A stretch of DNA of 64,000 nt from Welwitschia mirabilis (GCA_051453625.1 JBOZIK010000001.1:154526947-154590946); one strand, 5' to 3'. Shown: positions 35,700 through 47,860, numbered from the stretch's first letter. Translations and numbers: made by a program. Notes: generated from the sequence alone by a model not told the origin.

Positions 35700-36520
35700 A
35701 AGCATGAATACTGGCTATGCGAAATGAGCTCCATCAATTTGAAAAAAATCAAAGTTTGGGACTTAAGTCTAAAACACATCATTGGAACCAAATGGGTGTT
35801 CAAGAACAAAAGAGATAAAAATCGTAACATTGTGCAAAACAAAGCTCGATTGGTTGCTTAAGGATACAATCAACAGGAAGGTATAGACTATTGTGAAACA
35901 TTTACTCCGGTCGCTAGTTTAGAAGCTATACGAATGCTATTAGCCTTTGCTTGGTTTCATAAAATCAAATTATTTCAAATAGATGTTAAAAGTGTGTTTC
36001 TGAACTAGTATATTAATGAGGAAGTTTACGTAGCTTAGCTCTAAATTTCCCAATTGTGTTTATAAATTGAACAAAGCCTTGTATGGTTTAAAGCAAGCCC
36101 CTAGAGCTTAGTTTGATAGGCTGAATACTTTTCTTTTATCAAATGGATTTTCCAAAGGCAATGCTGATCCTACTCTATGTACCAAACATGACAACAAAGA
36201 TAAATTGATACTGCAAATATATGTTGATGATATAGTGTTTGGTTCAACAAAAATCGTGCTTACTCAACAATTTGCCAAACTTATGCAAAACGAGTTCGAA
36301 ATGAGCATGGTAGGTGTGTTAAACTTCTTTCTTGATCTTCAAATTAAGCAATTAAAGGAGGGATATTTATAAGCTAAACAAAATATATCAGAGATATTTT
36401 TAAAAAAAGTATGATATGGTCAATGGAAATTACTCAAAGACATCTCTATCCACAAATGCTAAAATTAGCAAAGATGAGTTAGGGAAACAAATAGATCAAA
36501 ACCTTTTTGAGGCATAATAG
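35700..36520 (+). pseudogene. Element C reverse transcriptase
   Basis: HIIGTKWVFKNKRDKNRNIV, a GYNQQEGIDYCETF trace, FQIDVKSVF and the catalytic YVDDIVFG near 36220-36243, which keeps both aspartates. Several stops (for example about 35862, 36007 and 36370) break the frame. Confidence 0.85.
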
Positions 36521-36528
36521 GAAGCCTC

Positions 36529-37073
36529 TTGTATGTGATTGTTAATAGACCAAAGATAGCTCATAGTGTTGGTGTGTATGCTAGATACCAATCGAATCCT
36601 AAAGTATTCCAGTATGTTTGTCTCAAAAAAATTCTTAAATACTTAAATTACAGTTATAGTTTTGGATTATGGTATCTCTATGACACTACTCTTGATCTTG
36701 TTGGATGTAGTGATGCAGATTGGGCAAGTTGCATTGATGACAAGAAAAGCACAAGTGGAGCTTGTTTTTATATGGCTAATTGTCTTGTTTCTTGGCTGAG
36801 TAGAAAACAAAATATTACTTTGTCCACAACAGAAGCCGAATACATAGTAGCTAGAGCTTGTTGTGCCCAATTCACTTGGATGAAACAAATTGTAATTGAC
36901 TTTGAAGTAGAAGTTCGAGAGATCAAGATTTACTATGACAATATAGGTGCTATTACTTTCACAAAGAATCTTGTACAACATTCTCGTACCAAACATATTA
37001 ATATAAGAGACCATTTCATCAGGAGATTAGGTATAGAATGGTACTATTGAATTAGAATATATTTGTTAAGAAT
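36529..37073 (+). pseudogene. Element C RNase H, cut by insertion
   Basis: An open run of 173 codons with GCSDADWASC, LSTTEAEYIVARACC and HSRTKHINIRDHFI, then a frameshift into GTIELEYI. Sequence homology ends at 37078, where the LTR of element A begins. The family normally continues with EDQLADIFTKPL, and that part is missing here. Confidence 0.85.
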
Positions 37074-37078
37074 AGCAA

Positions 37079-37429
37079 TGAAAAACAACAAAAACAAGAA
37101 GCAAAACAACACATAGGTATTTACGTGGAAAACCCCAATGTGGGGAAAAACCACGAAAGCAATGCAAAGCTCTTTTAATATTTCAAGAAAAGTAGTCTGA
37201 GGACACAAGCCACCCTCAATAGCTAGAGTGGTCTGAATGTCATCCTCCTCCCTCAAAACCCTTCCTCTTAAATAGGCTCACTTTAGGTTAAAAACCCTAA
37301 TTTTACATTGACTTCATACATAAGCCCCTCACACTTTATAATATAAAATAGATATACACTTTACAAACAAACTGCAACAACAAGGGAAAAAAAGAAGATA
37401 CAAAAGAGGATTTGACTTCAACTCCAACA
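37079..37429 (-). repeat. 3' LTR of element A
   Basis: 351 bp, minus-strand start TGTTGGAGTTGAAGTC at 37429, ending with a CA at 37079. The polypurine tract (minus strand AAAGGGAAGAAT) abuts it at 37430-37441. It is clearly related to the LTR of element B along its length (for example the AATTTACGTGGAA-type segment). Confidence 0.85.
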
Positions 37430-37449
37430 ATTCTTCCCTTTGAAGACAA

Positions 37450-38122
37450 ATCTAACCAGCTTCCAAGAATAAAAAAAGATGCATTACTTCAAAGTGTCCC
37501 TTTGCTGCCCATTGCTCAAGTTATGGCAATTCTAAGTTTTCCTTTACAGAAGTTATGCTTCTCCACTGCCACCCCCTTTGTAAGAGAATCAACAACATTA
37601 AACTTCATATGAATCTTTTGAATGTTAACCAACCCATATTCAACAATTTCTCTTACAAAATGAAATATGATATCAATGTATTTCGTCCTAGCATAAAAAG
37701 CTGAATTCTTAGCAAGATGTATTGCACTCTAACTATCACAAAACACAAAATATTTGCTTTGTTTTAAACCAAGGGAAACAAGAAACGTGCGCAACCAGAT
37801 CATCTCCTTGCAAGCTTCTATAAGCGCCACATATTCCACTTCAGGGTTGGACAAAGTCACTAACGGTTGCAACCGAGACAATCAACTAATTGCAGCCCCT
37901 GTAAGCGTGAATGCACAGCCAGTAGAAGAATGTCTACTATCTGAGTCTGCTACAAAATTTACATCCACAAATCCTTGAATGGATAACTCATCATTCCCAA
38001 AGCATAAGCAGTCTTTTTGTGTTGCCTTTAGATATCTAAGAACCACTTAAAAACAAGCCAATGGTTCCAACTATAGTTTGTCGTAAATTTGCTGACCACT
38101 CCTACAACACAAGCACTATCAG
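37450..38122 (-). pseudogene. Element A RNase H (3' part)
   Basis: The minus strand reads as copia RNase H, colinear with the better preserved 46324-46839 of element B, including the VEYVALIEACKEMIWL-type and AIHLAKNSAF-type blocks. It carries stops. The gap 38123-38917 hides the junction with reverse transcriptase. Confidence 0.75.
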
Positions 38123-38917
38123 NNNNNNNNNNNNNNNNNNNNNNNNNNNNNNNNNNNNNNNNNNNNNNNNNNNNNNNNNNNNNNNNNNNNNNNNNNNNNN
38201 NNNNNNNNNNNNNNNNNNNNNNNNNNNNNNNNNNNNNNNNNNNNNNNNNNNNNNNNNNNNNNNNNNNNNNNNNNNNNNNNNNNNNNNNNNNNNNNNNNNN
38301 NNNNNNNNNNNNNNNNNNNNNNNNNNNNNNNNNNNNNNNNNNNNNNNNNNNNNNNNNNNNNNNNNNNNNNNNNNNNNNNNNNNNNNNNNNNNNNNNNNNN
38401 NNNNNNNNNNNNNNNNNNNNNNNNNNNNNNNNNNNNNNNNNNNNNNNNNNNNNNNNNNNNNNNNNNNNNNNNNNNNNNNNNNNNNNNNNNNNNNNNNNNN
38501 NNNNNNNNNNNNNNNNNNNNNNNNNNNNNNNNNNNNNNNNNNNNNNNNNNNNNNNNNNNNNNNNNNNNNNNNNNNNNNNNNNNNNNNNNNNNNNNNNNNN
38601 NNNNNNNNNNNNNNNNNNNNNNNNNNNNNNNNNNNNNNNNNNNNNNNNNNNNNNNNNNNNNNNNNNNNNNNNNNNNNNNNNNNNNNNNNNNNNNNNNNNN
38701 NNNNNNNNNNNNNNNNNNNNNNNNNNNNNNNNNNNNNNNNNNNNNNNNNNNNNNNNNNNNNNNNNNNNNNNNNNNNNNNNNNNNNNNNNNNNNNNNNNNN
38801 NNNNNNNNNNNNNNNNNNNNNNNNNNNNNNNNNNNNNNNNNNNNNNNNNNNNNNNNNNNNNNNNNNNNNNNNNNNNNNNNNNNNNNNNNNNNNNNNNNNN
38901 NNNNNNNNNNNNNNNNN

Positions 38918-40110
38918 GGAAACCTTTTCAACTTTGGCAAATTCTCCATCTGAATGCCGACAATCTTCTTTTGACAACTTAAAATGCGATGCCAATAGTG
39001 TGCTTACTGGTTTTGCATCTGACATGTCAAAACGCTGAAGAACTTTGCCAATATAATCACTTTCGCTGAGCCAAACCTTCCTTTGCTTCTTGTCTCTAAT
39101 TATTCTCATCCCCAAAATTTTATTAGCCTACCCAAGATCTTTCATCTCAGGTTGCTTCTTCATTGCTGTTTTTAAACGTCTAATTTCAGTTACATCATTC
39201 CCTGTAGCCAGCATGTCATCTACATACAAAAACAGAATGACAAATTTACCTGTAACACTTCTAGAGAAGTAAACATAGTGGTCAAATTGGCTCCTCTAGT
39301 AAGACTGTTGCTTCATGAATGTATCAAACCTTTTATACCACTGTCAAGGAGCTTGTTTCAAGCCATACAAGCTCTTTCATACTCTGCAAACTGGATTGGA
39401 ACTTTGCTAGTCTGAATACCCCTCTGGTTGATGCAAATAGATCTCTTCATCAAGGTCTCATTCAAAAAAGTTGTCTTAACATCTAATGATTCTAGCTCTA
39501 AAACCAAACAAGCAACCAAAGAAAGAACTATTCTGATTGATGAATGCTTTACAATAGGAGAAAAGATTTCTATAAAATCAATACCTGGCTTTTGGGCATA
39601 ACCTTTCACTACCAACCTGGCCTTGTAGCACTTCTTCCCATTAGCCTCATCTTTAATTCTAAAGATCCATCTGTTATGAAGAGCTTTGCGCCCCTTGGGC
39701 AAAGTAACCAACTCCCAAGTTTTATTGTCTCGCAAAGATTTCCATTCCTCCTCCGTAGCTGCTTTCCATTTGGCAGCAGTAGCACAAGATAATGCCTTTT
39801 CTATTGTTTTAGGTACTTCACAAACAATATAAAGAACGTAATGTAACGATGTTGAATACATGTCTGGTGGACATATAGCTCTAGTTGAATGCCTCACCCA
39901 GTGTGGTGCAAGAAGAGGTGATTCATCCTCTTCCAAGTGCTCTTTCCCTTCATCCAAGGGAGTCTCATCATTTACAACTTGCTGATTTTCACCTTCCGAA
40001 ACATTTTCTTCATGTATTTGTTTAGGAATTTGTTTAGCCTTTGTCTCAACATCTTTTGAAAAACTAATACTCTTACGGGATGCTAGAATCAGAAGTCTTC
40101 TGATTCCCAT
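38918..40110 (-). pseudogene. Element A reverse transcriptase
   Basis: An open run at 39358-40110 holds the linker and RT start: EEWKSLRDNKTWELVTLPKG, NRWIFRIKDEANGKKCYKAR, KGYAQKPGIDFIEIFSPIV, and LDVKTTFLNETL in place of the usual LDVKTAFLNG. The distal part at 38918-39115 has GMRIIRDKKQRKVWLSESDY. The catalytic YVDD region near 39205-39235 reads as YVDDMLA on the minus strand. Breaks separate the segments. Confidence 0.85.
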
Positions 40111-40128
40111 CCTGATGGCTATGGGACA

Positions 40129-40559
40129 TTACCTGTTCTCTGAATTTAACATCATGAAACCTAACATGTTTTGCCTCAGGATCCCACAGTCTATAATTGC
40201 ATCTTCACCATATCCAACAAATATACACCGTTTGGCTCTGCCTTGCAATTTTGTCCTGTTCTCCTTTTGAATGTGCATGTAGGCCACCCACCTGAAAACT
40301 CTTAGATGCTTGTAAGAAACATTTTTACTGGTCCAAAGAATCTCTGGAACTCCATTACTAAAAGAGGAATGAGACTTGTTCACCAGATATGTAGCTATTA
40401 CCTCCGCCTCTACCCAAAAAACCTTAGACAAAGATGCAGTTGCAACCATGGATCTAGCACGTTCTAGCCAAGTTCTGTTGCATCTCTCAGCAACACCGTT
40501 TTCCTATGGTGTACGTGGAGGAGTACGAATGTGACATATTTTTTGTTACTGCAATAGTC
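40129..40559 (-). pseudogene. Element A integrase C-terminal half
   Basis: The minus strand reads RTPPRTPxENGVAERCNRT near 40465-40525 (third catalytic Glu region), then MVATASLSKVFWVEAEVIAT and VFRWVAYMHIQKENRTKLQG. A frameshift lies near 40190. The N-terminal half would lie in or beyond gap 40560-40659 and is not seen. Confidence 0.8.
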
Positions 40560-40820
40560 NNNNNNNNNNNNNNNNNNNNNNNNNNNNNNNNNNNNNNNNN
40601 NNNNNNNNNNNNNNNNNNNNNNNNNNNNNNNNNNNNNNNNNNNNNNNNNNNNNNNNNNNCCAACACCACTCTGTGACACATACAAGCCTTCTTTTTATTA
40701 AGAAAATTCACCACAAACAGTATTCTACAGAGTGCTTCAAACTTGACCAGGCTGTGGCTCCTGCTGCTTCTGCATGTTCTTCTTTCTTTTCCTTTTTCAG
40801 GTTGTAAACTATCCATTGAT

Positions 40821-41429
40821 AGTCAAATTACAATTTTACTTGGTCATTTTGCTCTACCCAATGTTGGACAATATGGTTTGCGTTCTAAACAAACAAAACT
40901 ATAAATCAATAGCAAAAAAAAAAAGACTTCATATAAATCTCTAATGACCCTGACACAGCCCTGAAATGAAAAGGGATGCTACAGGAGCAGACTTAAAATG
41001 AAATGAAAAAAATTGGAACAGCTCAAATGTCAAGATGTCGTTGACCGTTTAATTAGAAATTTATTATATAATGTGTACAATGATCTAGATTGAGAACTCT
41101 GAACGAAATCCAATATATTCAGATGCTTTCAAAATTCATTAGATGTTGGTCACATCTTGGACGACTATCTCTCTAATAGATTAAAAGTTTTTAACCTACA
41201 GGACAACCCAAAGTTTTTAAACTACAGGACAACCCATCTTGTCAAACATGTAAATAATTTCTTTTCTATACTGAATGAAGAATATGCATGTATGCCATGC
41301 AAATTAATCCGGCATTAGAAATTGAAGACAACATAAGGCAGATAAGCTTGTAATGCTTATGGACACAAAACATACCTTTATATGGATGAAATGGAATTGT
41401 GAGGGCCAAAGGTGAAATTGGATGTGATG
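40821..41429. other. Sequence with no recognised feature
   Basis: AT-rich sequence downstream of the GH2 stop codon on the minus strand. It may include the 3' untranslated region of that gene. I could not identify a polyadenylation signal with confidence. Confidence 0.35.
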
Positions 41430-41672
41430 TTATAACAGTAACAGGCAGTTATTAAGTTTAGCATAATTGTCATGAAGTTGACAAACTTTTAACATGTCAC
41501 AGCATTGAAGCTGTGTGAGAAAGGTTTCTGCACCTGAAAATCCCAATGATGAGATAGGGGATAGCCTTATATAAAATGAGTATGGGACTGGAGGCACAAG
41601 ATACTCATTATGAACACAAGGAGACCAACTATCATCTCCCCCTAAACCCATGTGCCTGTGATCCAGGTGTAC
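41430..41672 (-). CDS. GH2 beta-galactosidase-like gene, last exon
   Basis: 80 codons plus stop on the minus strand. Starts right after acceptor TTGCAG with VHLDHRHMGLGGDDSWSPCV, then HNEYLVPPVPYSF, the conserved C-terminus of plant glycoside hydrolase family 2 proteins related to bacterial LacZ. The intron before it (41673-42419, 747 bp) joins Glu to Val in phase 0. The frame then runs on through a less conserved tail to TAA at 41430. No disabling change is visible. Confidence 0.85.
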   Translation of the reverse strand, partial: VHLDHRHMGLGGDDSWSPCVHNEYLVPPVPYSFYIRLSPISSLGFSGAETFLTQLQCCDMLKVCQLHDNYAKLNNCLLLL

Positions 41673-42419
41673 CTGCAACAGTAAACCAAACAGTTATATG
41701 TGCCTGTAAAATGATAAGTAAGGTGAATTTTAGGACAATCTCAATGATATTGTTTGTAATCTTCTTAAACTGACATACAATAAACAGTATTAGATTAAGA
41801 TGCACCGCTTTCTTTCTGTTAGTTCACGTCTCTATTAAAAAAATGCAAAGCAATACAATCAAAGACAAAGATTTATAATGCTTCAAAATAGATTCCAAGA
41901 TTTACAGTGATCCAGATTGAAATATTATTGATTGCTTTACCTTGCATTTGTGACAATCACGATTAATACCTTTATACTAGTCAAGAAGCAGTAAAATTTC
42001 AGTTTCAGTTTCAAAGTTTAATTGAATATCAAGGATCAGTGTATTTTGTCATACGGAAACAAAAATCAGTTTTTTTATTTTTTTAAAAAATATTGATTAT
42101 TATTAATTTTGCATTGGCATTACATGTTATCAACACATTTTTTTTTAATTGGATAAGTAAAAGTCAGGTAACTACTGATTGCTGTCACACCATCCTAATC
42201 CTAAGCACTCATCACGAAAATAAGAAACATGTATCAAAACAAATGTTAGTTGTCTTGAATAATTTTAAAACATGAGAAAAAAATACTGTTAGTGAAATAA
42301 AATTACCAGCCAAAAAAAAAAAAAAATAACCAAAAACCCCACCAGCTGCTATGAAACAATATATTCTTCTAACAAGCTTCATGTTATATGTCAAAACTTG
42401 ATCAAAACATGTCACCAAC

Positions 42420-43085
42420 CTCAATAATCTCTCTTTGCTCCAGCTCCTCGTTATGCCTTGCTCTGTCTAAGTCCTCAGTGTGGTAGTAACTTGCGCTTAT
42501 CTGCATTGGAGGGCTGCCATTGTAACATGAAGCAAAGAGGCCATAGCCCTGAGAATTTGTAAATGAAAGCCATCGGACATCTGTTCTTCCACCATTCTCA
42601 CTAGGAACAATATATGGAACATGCATTTCATGAATATTCTTCTTATGTATTCCAAGATGTGCTGCATGCTTTCTATCTGGGTAGCATTCAAATGGTCCTC
42701 TTCCATACCATTCCAGTACATTCAATGAAGAATCTAACCCAAATTTGATGCCAATACGAGGAAGTGGAGGAAGTTCACCACTTGGTCTGACATCATAGAG
42801 GATGATCACATCCCCTGTGCTATATATCCAGTAACAAACAGTCACATTGAAACTATAGGGAACTTCACATTCTTTTGGCTTTATCACATGGGCGACTTTA
42901 ATTTGGAAAACATTCATTGTATGATTTTCAATATGACAGCTTGTGGTTTGAAGTTCTAATTTGTCAAGATTTAAAGCTCTCCATTTGTATGCATAGCTTG
43001 ATGGACCACCACCATTATCATTATCTGTTGGAGCCCGCCAAAAGGAAGGATAGAGTCCCATTTTAAGGATAGAAAATTCTTTGAG
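42420..43085 (-). CDS. GH2 beta-galactosidase-like gene, penultimate exon
   Basis: An intact 222-codon exon on the minus strand encoding most of the LacZ small-chain-like domain (domain 5). It has FWRAPTDNDNGGG near its start, LEWYGRGPFECYPDRK and YIVPSENGGRTDVRWLSFT, all landmarks of the family. Acceptor CCTGTAG lies before 43085 and donor GTTGGTGAC follows 42420. The enzyme class hydrolyses terminal beta-galactosides; the plant protein's substrate is not established from this sequence. Catalytic residues sit in the N-terminal and central domains, which I could not find between 43.1 and 58 kb. The gene is therefore a 3' fragment here, or its other exons lie far away or in gaps. It lies antisense within VPS15 intron 1. 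Confidence 0.9.
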
Positions 43086-45432
43086 CTACAGGAAAAATAA
43101 AAGTATATTTAAAAAAGAAAGACAGAGCAAAAGAAAGAGGGAAAAATGTTCACATTCTTCATTCGAAACTGTGTCATTATGGTACACATTCTTAATACAC
43201 ACAAAAAGAGAGATGGGAATGTATTCAAAATAACAGACAAGTCTTCCCAAACGTAATACATTATGATGCAACATTAATTAACTAATTTAAGAAATTAAAT
43301 ACAGCCAACAGAGACTAATCTAACGATATATGAAACTCGATATTGTGACGACCTTACATGTCCTGTTCCTTTTTATTTTTTATTGCCATTAAAAACATGG
43401 AACACACCTTGAAGGCTCAAATGGGGAAAAAAAGGAATTTCTCTTAAAAACACTTTAATCAAGCACATGAAAAAGCAACAAGTTTAATTTTCATGTCTAC
43501 TTATGAACAACCAATAATAAACAATTATTAATTTTCCTAAAGGTCTCAATTTGTGTGAGCAAACTACCTTGCTTTTACTAGATTAAGTATGTAGAATAAC
43601 AACAGTATAGTAAAAGATGAATAACACAAGAATAGGCATACCTTTGGCCTACCCGGAGGACTTACACCCCTAAGCTAAAACAACACCAATAGACAAAGAG
43701 TAACAAAAGTAAATAATCATAAATTGGTTCAACTTATGAGATTTTATCAATTCATTGCTCTAATGAAGTCATATTTTAATATATTTTAGCCACTATTCAA
43801 GGCATATAGCCTCCTCATCCATCATGAAGCTCCTGTGTTTAGGCCTTAAAACTGGATTCACATAATAGTATAAAATTTTATCGTCTCCATGATAAGTCAT
43901 ACTTTCTATGCAGAAGAAAGATTGTTGCTTTTGGACCTTTGGTACCCTACCAAAAAATTTCATTCAAAACAAAAATAAGAAAGGAGAAACCAAACAACGA
44001 AACAATTTGTCAAAATAAAAAGTAAAATTCAAATAAGAAAAAGATTGCAAAAAGCACTTACCCTACTGGAGTCTTCATAATCCTCCTTTACATTTTGTTC
44101 AATTCTTTGAGAACACAAGACTTTTAACTCTCTTTTTAAATAATTATTTCTTTAACTACACCAAACCCCTTGGAAATTCCCTAGCCCCTTGCTCTCTTTT
44201 TTCTTATTCCCCATGTTTCTCAAATCCTAAAGATACCCCACTACAAGTCATACCCAGCAGGGAGTTGAATCTCACTCCATGTCAAAGAAAGTACAAATCA
44301 GAATTGACTGGGAAATGGCAAGGTTGTCGGTAGTCTTTGAGATGACTGGCTGAATGAATTCATGTGAAACTAATGGTTGAGAAGTAGTAATTAGATGTTT
44401 AATAAATTGATGAATCACATTTACAATTCCATTGCAAACTTGAAACAAATAAATTCTTGTGTTGCTTGTTTGGTGAAAAGAATGCTGTTTTTTTGTTGAA
44501 ATAAAGTTTCAATTACAAATGAAACTCATCTATGTTCCAAATCACAACAGTGACTATTTTACAAGGACAAGGAACCGTTGAGGAAGGAAGCCCTAACAAT
44601 TTAAGGCTTAGCTACATTAACCTTCAAAATATGGCAACACAGTGAAAGGAATGTTGGTTGCAAGCAATTGGAATGCTTGAATGATTAAATGTGGCTATGA
44701 TAAAAATACATTGTGTTAGGAATGACAATACCAACTTTGAAATCCTAGGAATAACACTATGAACTTTGAAATCCTAAGTATTTCTTATGTATAGAACTAC
44801 AAAGTCACATTTGAAGCATGCCGTTTACATTGAATTTTTGACTTGAATTGAATACATAAGATCACTTGATAAGAGCAAAGTATATGTGTATGATTATGGT
44901 AGTATGATCAAGCCTTGGAAGGATCATGGTTGGTGACATGAAGTTGGATGATTGAATCTCATTTCTTGATATATTTAAAATCAATTAGATTTTTAAAAGT
45001 TTTATGGTGAATTAGGGATATTAAATCATTTGGAAAACTATTCACAATTATGGATAAGGATGAACTAGCTAAAGGATTACTAGGACATGGCTTGGAACAA
45101 CCATGTTAACTCGATATGATGACTAGTACCACTCCTTAAACACAAAAGGAATTTAAAACTCTGGTGACACAACTTGTCCCTCTCTGAAGATATGTTGGAA
45201 GCTAAAGTAAGATGTTTGTTAATACTCAAGATGAATACAGGTTGACTCTATTTTCTCCCCACTCCTTTTTTTTGAGCATTTAATAGAAGTGATGAACCAA
45301 CCCATTCCCTCAGTTGCAAGCCACGCCTTACAAGGCTAAAATATTGATGACATACGGAAATACACAAGTTCTAAAATGAAGCATGCACCAACATGATCTC
45401 TTCACAAGTAAGGACATCAATATGAAGATTGT
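43086..45432. other. No recognised feature upstream of the GH2 exons
   Basis: I looked on the minus strand for further GH2 exons (for example the HPSVIMWSLGNE region) and found none. The sequence is AT-rich with only short frames. Confidence 0.4.
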
Positions 45433-45706
45433 TGTCTACCTTAGCATATTGAGATTATAGTTGCATACAAATTGAACCTATATTCTTACAATAAGCTTAC
45501 CTATTATTAATGTACTAAAGATTTCTAGTTACTAGGTGATGCTTAGGTTTCCTCATGATGAGAATGTTGATGTCTACCTTAGCATATTGACATTAGAGTT
45601 GCATATCAATTGAACTTACATTCTTACCATAAGGTTACTTATTATTAATGTACTAAAGATTTCTAATTACTAGGTGATGCTTAGGTTTCCTCATGATGAG
45701 AATGTT
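45433..45706. repeat. 138-bp tandem duplication
   Basis: Two units begin at TGTCTACCTTAGCATATTGA (45433 and 45571) and end in CATGATGAGAATGTT. They differ by about ten substitutions. Confidence 0.9.
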
Positions 45707-45888
45707 TAAACGTTCTTAAGCTCACAAAGATTATCAAAATTATTTATAACTTAGTAATTTGTTTTAGGATCTAAATCTCTTGAAAATCTTTTGAACAAAA
45801 TGAGTTTCATGCAAGATGAAGTCTATATGCACAAGTTATGGCTTCCAGAATGTCACAATACCTCACCCTAAGGGTATTGAAAAATAAC

Positions 45889-46237
45889 TGCAAAAAATAA
45901 CAGAAACATAAAGCAAACCAATACATAGGAATTTACGTGGAAACCCCAATGTTGGGAAAAACCACAAAATCAATGCAGAGCTCTCTTAAGGTTTCAAAAA
46001 TAGGGCAAGGACATAAGCCGTCCTCAATAGCTTGAGTCTTCAAAACATCTTACTCCTCCCTCAAAACCCTTTCCTTTAAATAGGCTCACATTAGGTTTAA
46101 AACCCTAATTTTCCGTTGACTTTATAAATAGCCCCCTCTCACTTTACAATATAAAAGAGAAATACACTTTACAAACAAAGTGCTATAACAAGGGAAAAAT
46201 AGAAGATATAAAAGATGATTTGACTTCAACTCCAACA
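45889..46237 (-). repeat. 3' LTR of element B
   Basis: 349 bp, from TGTTGGAGTTGAAGTC (minus strand, starting at 46237) to the CA at 45889. The minus-strand polypurine tract AAGGGGAGAAT abuts it at 46238-46248. It is related to the LTR of element A with indels. Confidence 0.85.
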
Positions 46238-46323
46238 ATTCTCCCCTTAGAAGATAAATCTAACTAGCTTCCAAGAATCAAAAGAGATGCATTGTTTCAA
46301 AGTGTCCCTTTGCTACCCATTGC

Positions 46324-46839
46324 TCAAGTTATGGCAATTCCAAGGTTTCCTTTACAGGAGTTATGCTTCTCCACTGCTACCTCCTTTGTAAGAGAATCGA
46401 CAACATTAAACTTCGTATGAACCTTTTGAATGTTAACCAACCCACATTCAACAATTTTTGTTACGAAATGAAACCTAATATCAGTGTGTTTTGTCCTAGC
46501 ATGAAAGGTTGAATTCTTAGCAAGACTTACTACACTTTGACTATCACAAAACATAAAATATTTGCCTTGTTGTAAATCATAGAAAGTAAGAAACTTATGC
46601 AACCAAATCATCTCCTTGCAAGCTTCTGTAAGGACCAGATATTCCACTTTAGTGGTGGACAAAGTTACGAACAGTTGCAACCGAGACAACCAACTAATTG
46701 CTGCCTTTGCAAGCGTGAATGCATAACCAATAGGCAAACATCTACTATTTGAGTCTACTGCAAAATTTGCATCCACAAATCCTTGAATGGATAACTCACC
46801 ATTCCCAAAGCATAAGCAAACCTTTTGTGTTGCCTTCAA
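46324..46839 (-). pseudogene. Element B RNase H
   Basis: An open run of 171 codons: GFVDANFAVDSNSR, AISWLSRLQ, VTLSTTKVEYLVLTEACKEM, FCDSQSVVSLAKNSTFHART and KHTDIRFHF, then KFNVVDSLTKEV. One of the usual acidic residues (TTEAEY) is Lys here. This is the 3' end of pol. Confidence 0.85.
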
Positions 46840-46910
46840 ATCTCTGAGAATCTACTTAACAACAAGCCGTTGGTTCCAACCATAGTTTGTCATAAATTTG
46901 TTGACCACTC

Positions 46911-47860
46911 CTACAACATAAACAACATCAGAACAAGTACATACCATTGTATACATGAGAGATCCCACTGCAGAAGTGTAAGAACCTTTTCAACTTTAGT
47001 AAATTCTTCATTTGAATGTGAACAATCTTCTTTTGACAACTGAAAATGTAATGCCAATGGTGTGCTTACTGGTTTTGCATCTAACATGCCAAAACATTGA
47101 AGAAGTTTGCCAATATAATCACTCTGGCTGAGCCACGCCTTCCTTTGCTTTCTGTCTCTAATTATTCTCATTCCCAAAATTTTATTAGCCTACCCAAGAT
47201 CTTTCATCTCAAATTGCTTAATCATTGCTGTTTTTAAACGTTTAGTTTCAACCACATCATTCCCTGCAACCAACAATGTCATCTACATACAAGAGCAAAA
47301 TGACAAATTTGCCTATAACACTTTCAAAGAAGTAAACGTAGTGGTCAAACTGACTCCTTTGGTAAGACTGTTGCTTCATAAATGTATCAAACATTTTATA
47401 CCACTATCTAGGATCTTGTTTCAAGCCATACAAGCTCTTTCATAGCCTGCAAACTAGATTAGAACTTTGTTGGTCTAAATACCCTTTTGGCTGATGCAAA
47501 TAGATCTCTTTATCAAGGTCCCCATTCAAAACTGCTGTTGTAACATCCAATTGTTCTAGCGCTAAATCCAAGTAAGAACCAAAGAAAGAACCATCCTGAT
47601 TGATAAACGCTTTACAACAAGGAAAAAGATTTCTGTAAAATCAATAACTGGCTTTTTCGGCATAACCTTTCACTACCAACTTGGCCTTGTAGCGTTTCTT
47701 CCCATCAGCCTCATCTTTTATTCTAAAGATCCACCTGCTATGTAGAGTTTTGTGCCTCTTGGGCAAAGTAACCAACTCCCAAGTTTTATTGTCATGCAAA
47801 GATTTCCATTTCTCCTCCATAGCTGCCTTTCACTTAGCAGTAGCAGCATAAGATTAGGCT
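46911..47860 (-). pseudogene. Element B reverse transcriptase
   Basis: The distal part at 46911-47177 has GMRIIRDRKQRKAWLSQSDY and MLDAKPVSTPLALHFQLSKE. Upstream on the minus strand, the YVDD region near 47270-47290 and the WELV-NRWIF start near 47720-47800 are seen in shifted frames. Confidence 0.8.

Larger units (their letters stand above)
31091..37078 (+). mobile_element. Sirevirus-like Ty1/copia element C, 3' end missing
   Basis: 5' LTR 31091-32169, a perfect iMet primer site at 32172, gag, two zinc knuckles, protease, integrase, reverse transcriptase and RNase H in order. The pol stops at 37078, just before the usual ADIFTKPL end, where the LTR of element A starts. No 3' LTR of this family follows element A, so the 3' part was lost or moved. 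Many stops and frameshifts occur. Gaps lie at 32860-32959, 33988-34104 and 35489-35498. Confidence 0.85.
37079..40820 (-). mobile_element. 5'-truncated Ty1/copia element A
   Basis: On the minus strand, from high to low coordinates: integrase (about 40090-40559), reverse transcriptase (about 38918-40080), RNase H (about 37500-38122), polypurine tract and 3' LTR (37079-37429). Gaps fall at 38123-38917 and 40560-40659. Gag, protease and the 5' LTR are not found. The right end, near 40660-40820, holds no recognisable copia sequence. It belongs to the same family as element B (45889-50250). Confidence 0.85.

Noticed and set aside
38061-39115. Long frames spanning runs of N (also at 17133-17726, 33817-34246 and 63275-63503)
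   Set aside because: Their length comes from unknown bases. Only the real sequence at their edges was used.
40660-40816. Lys/Arg-rich minus-strand frame beside the element A gap
   Set aside because: It does not match copia integrase or gag at this place and cannot be assigned.
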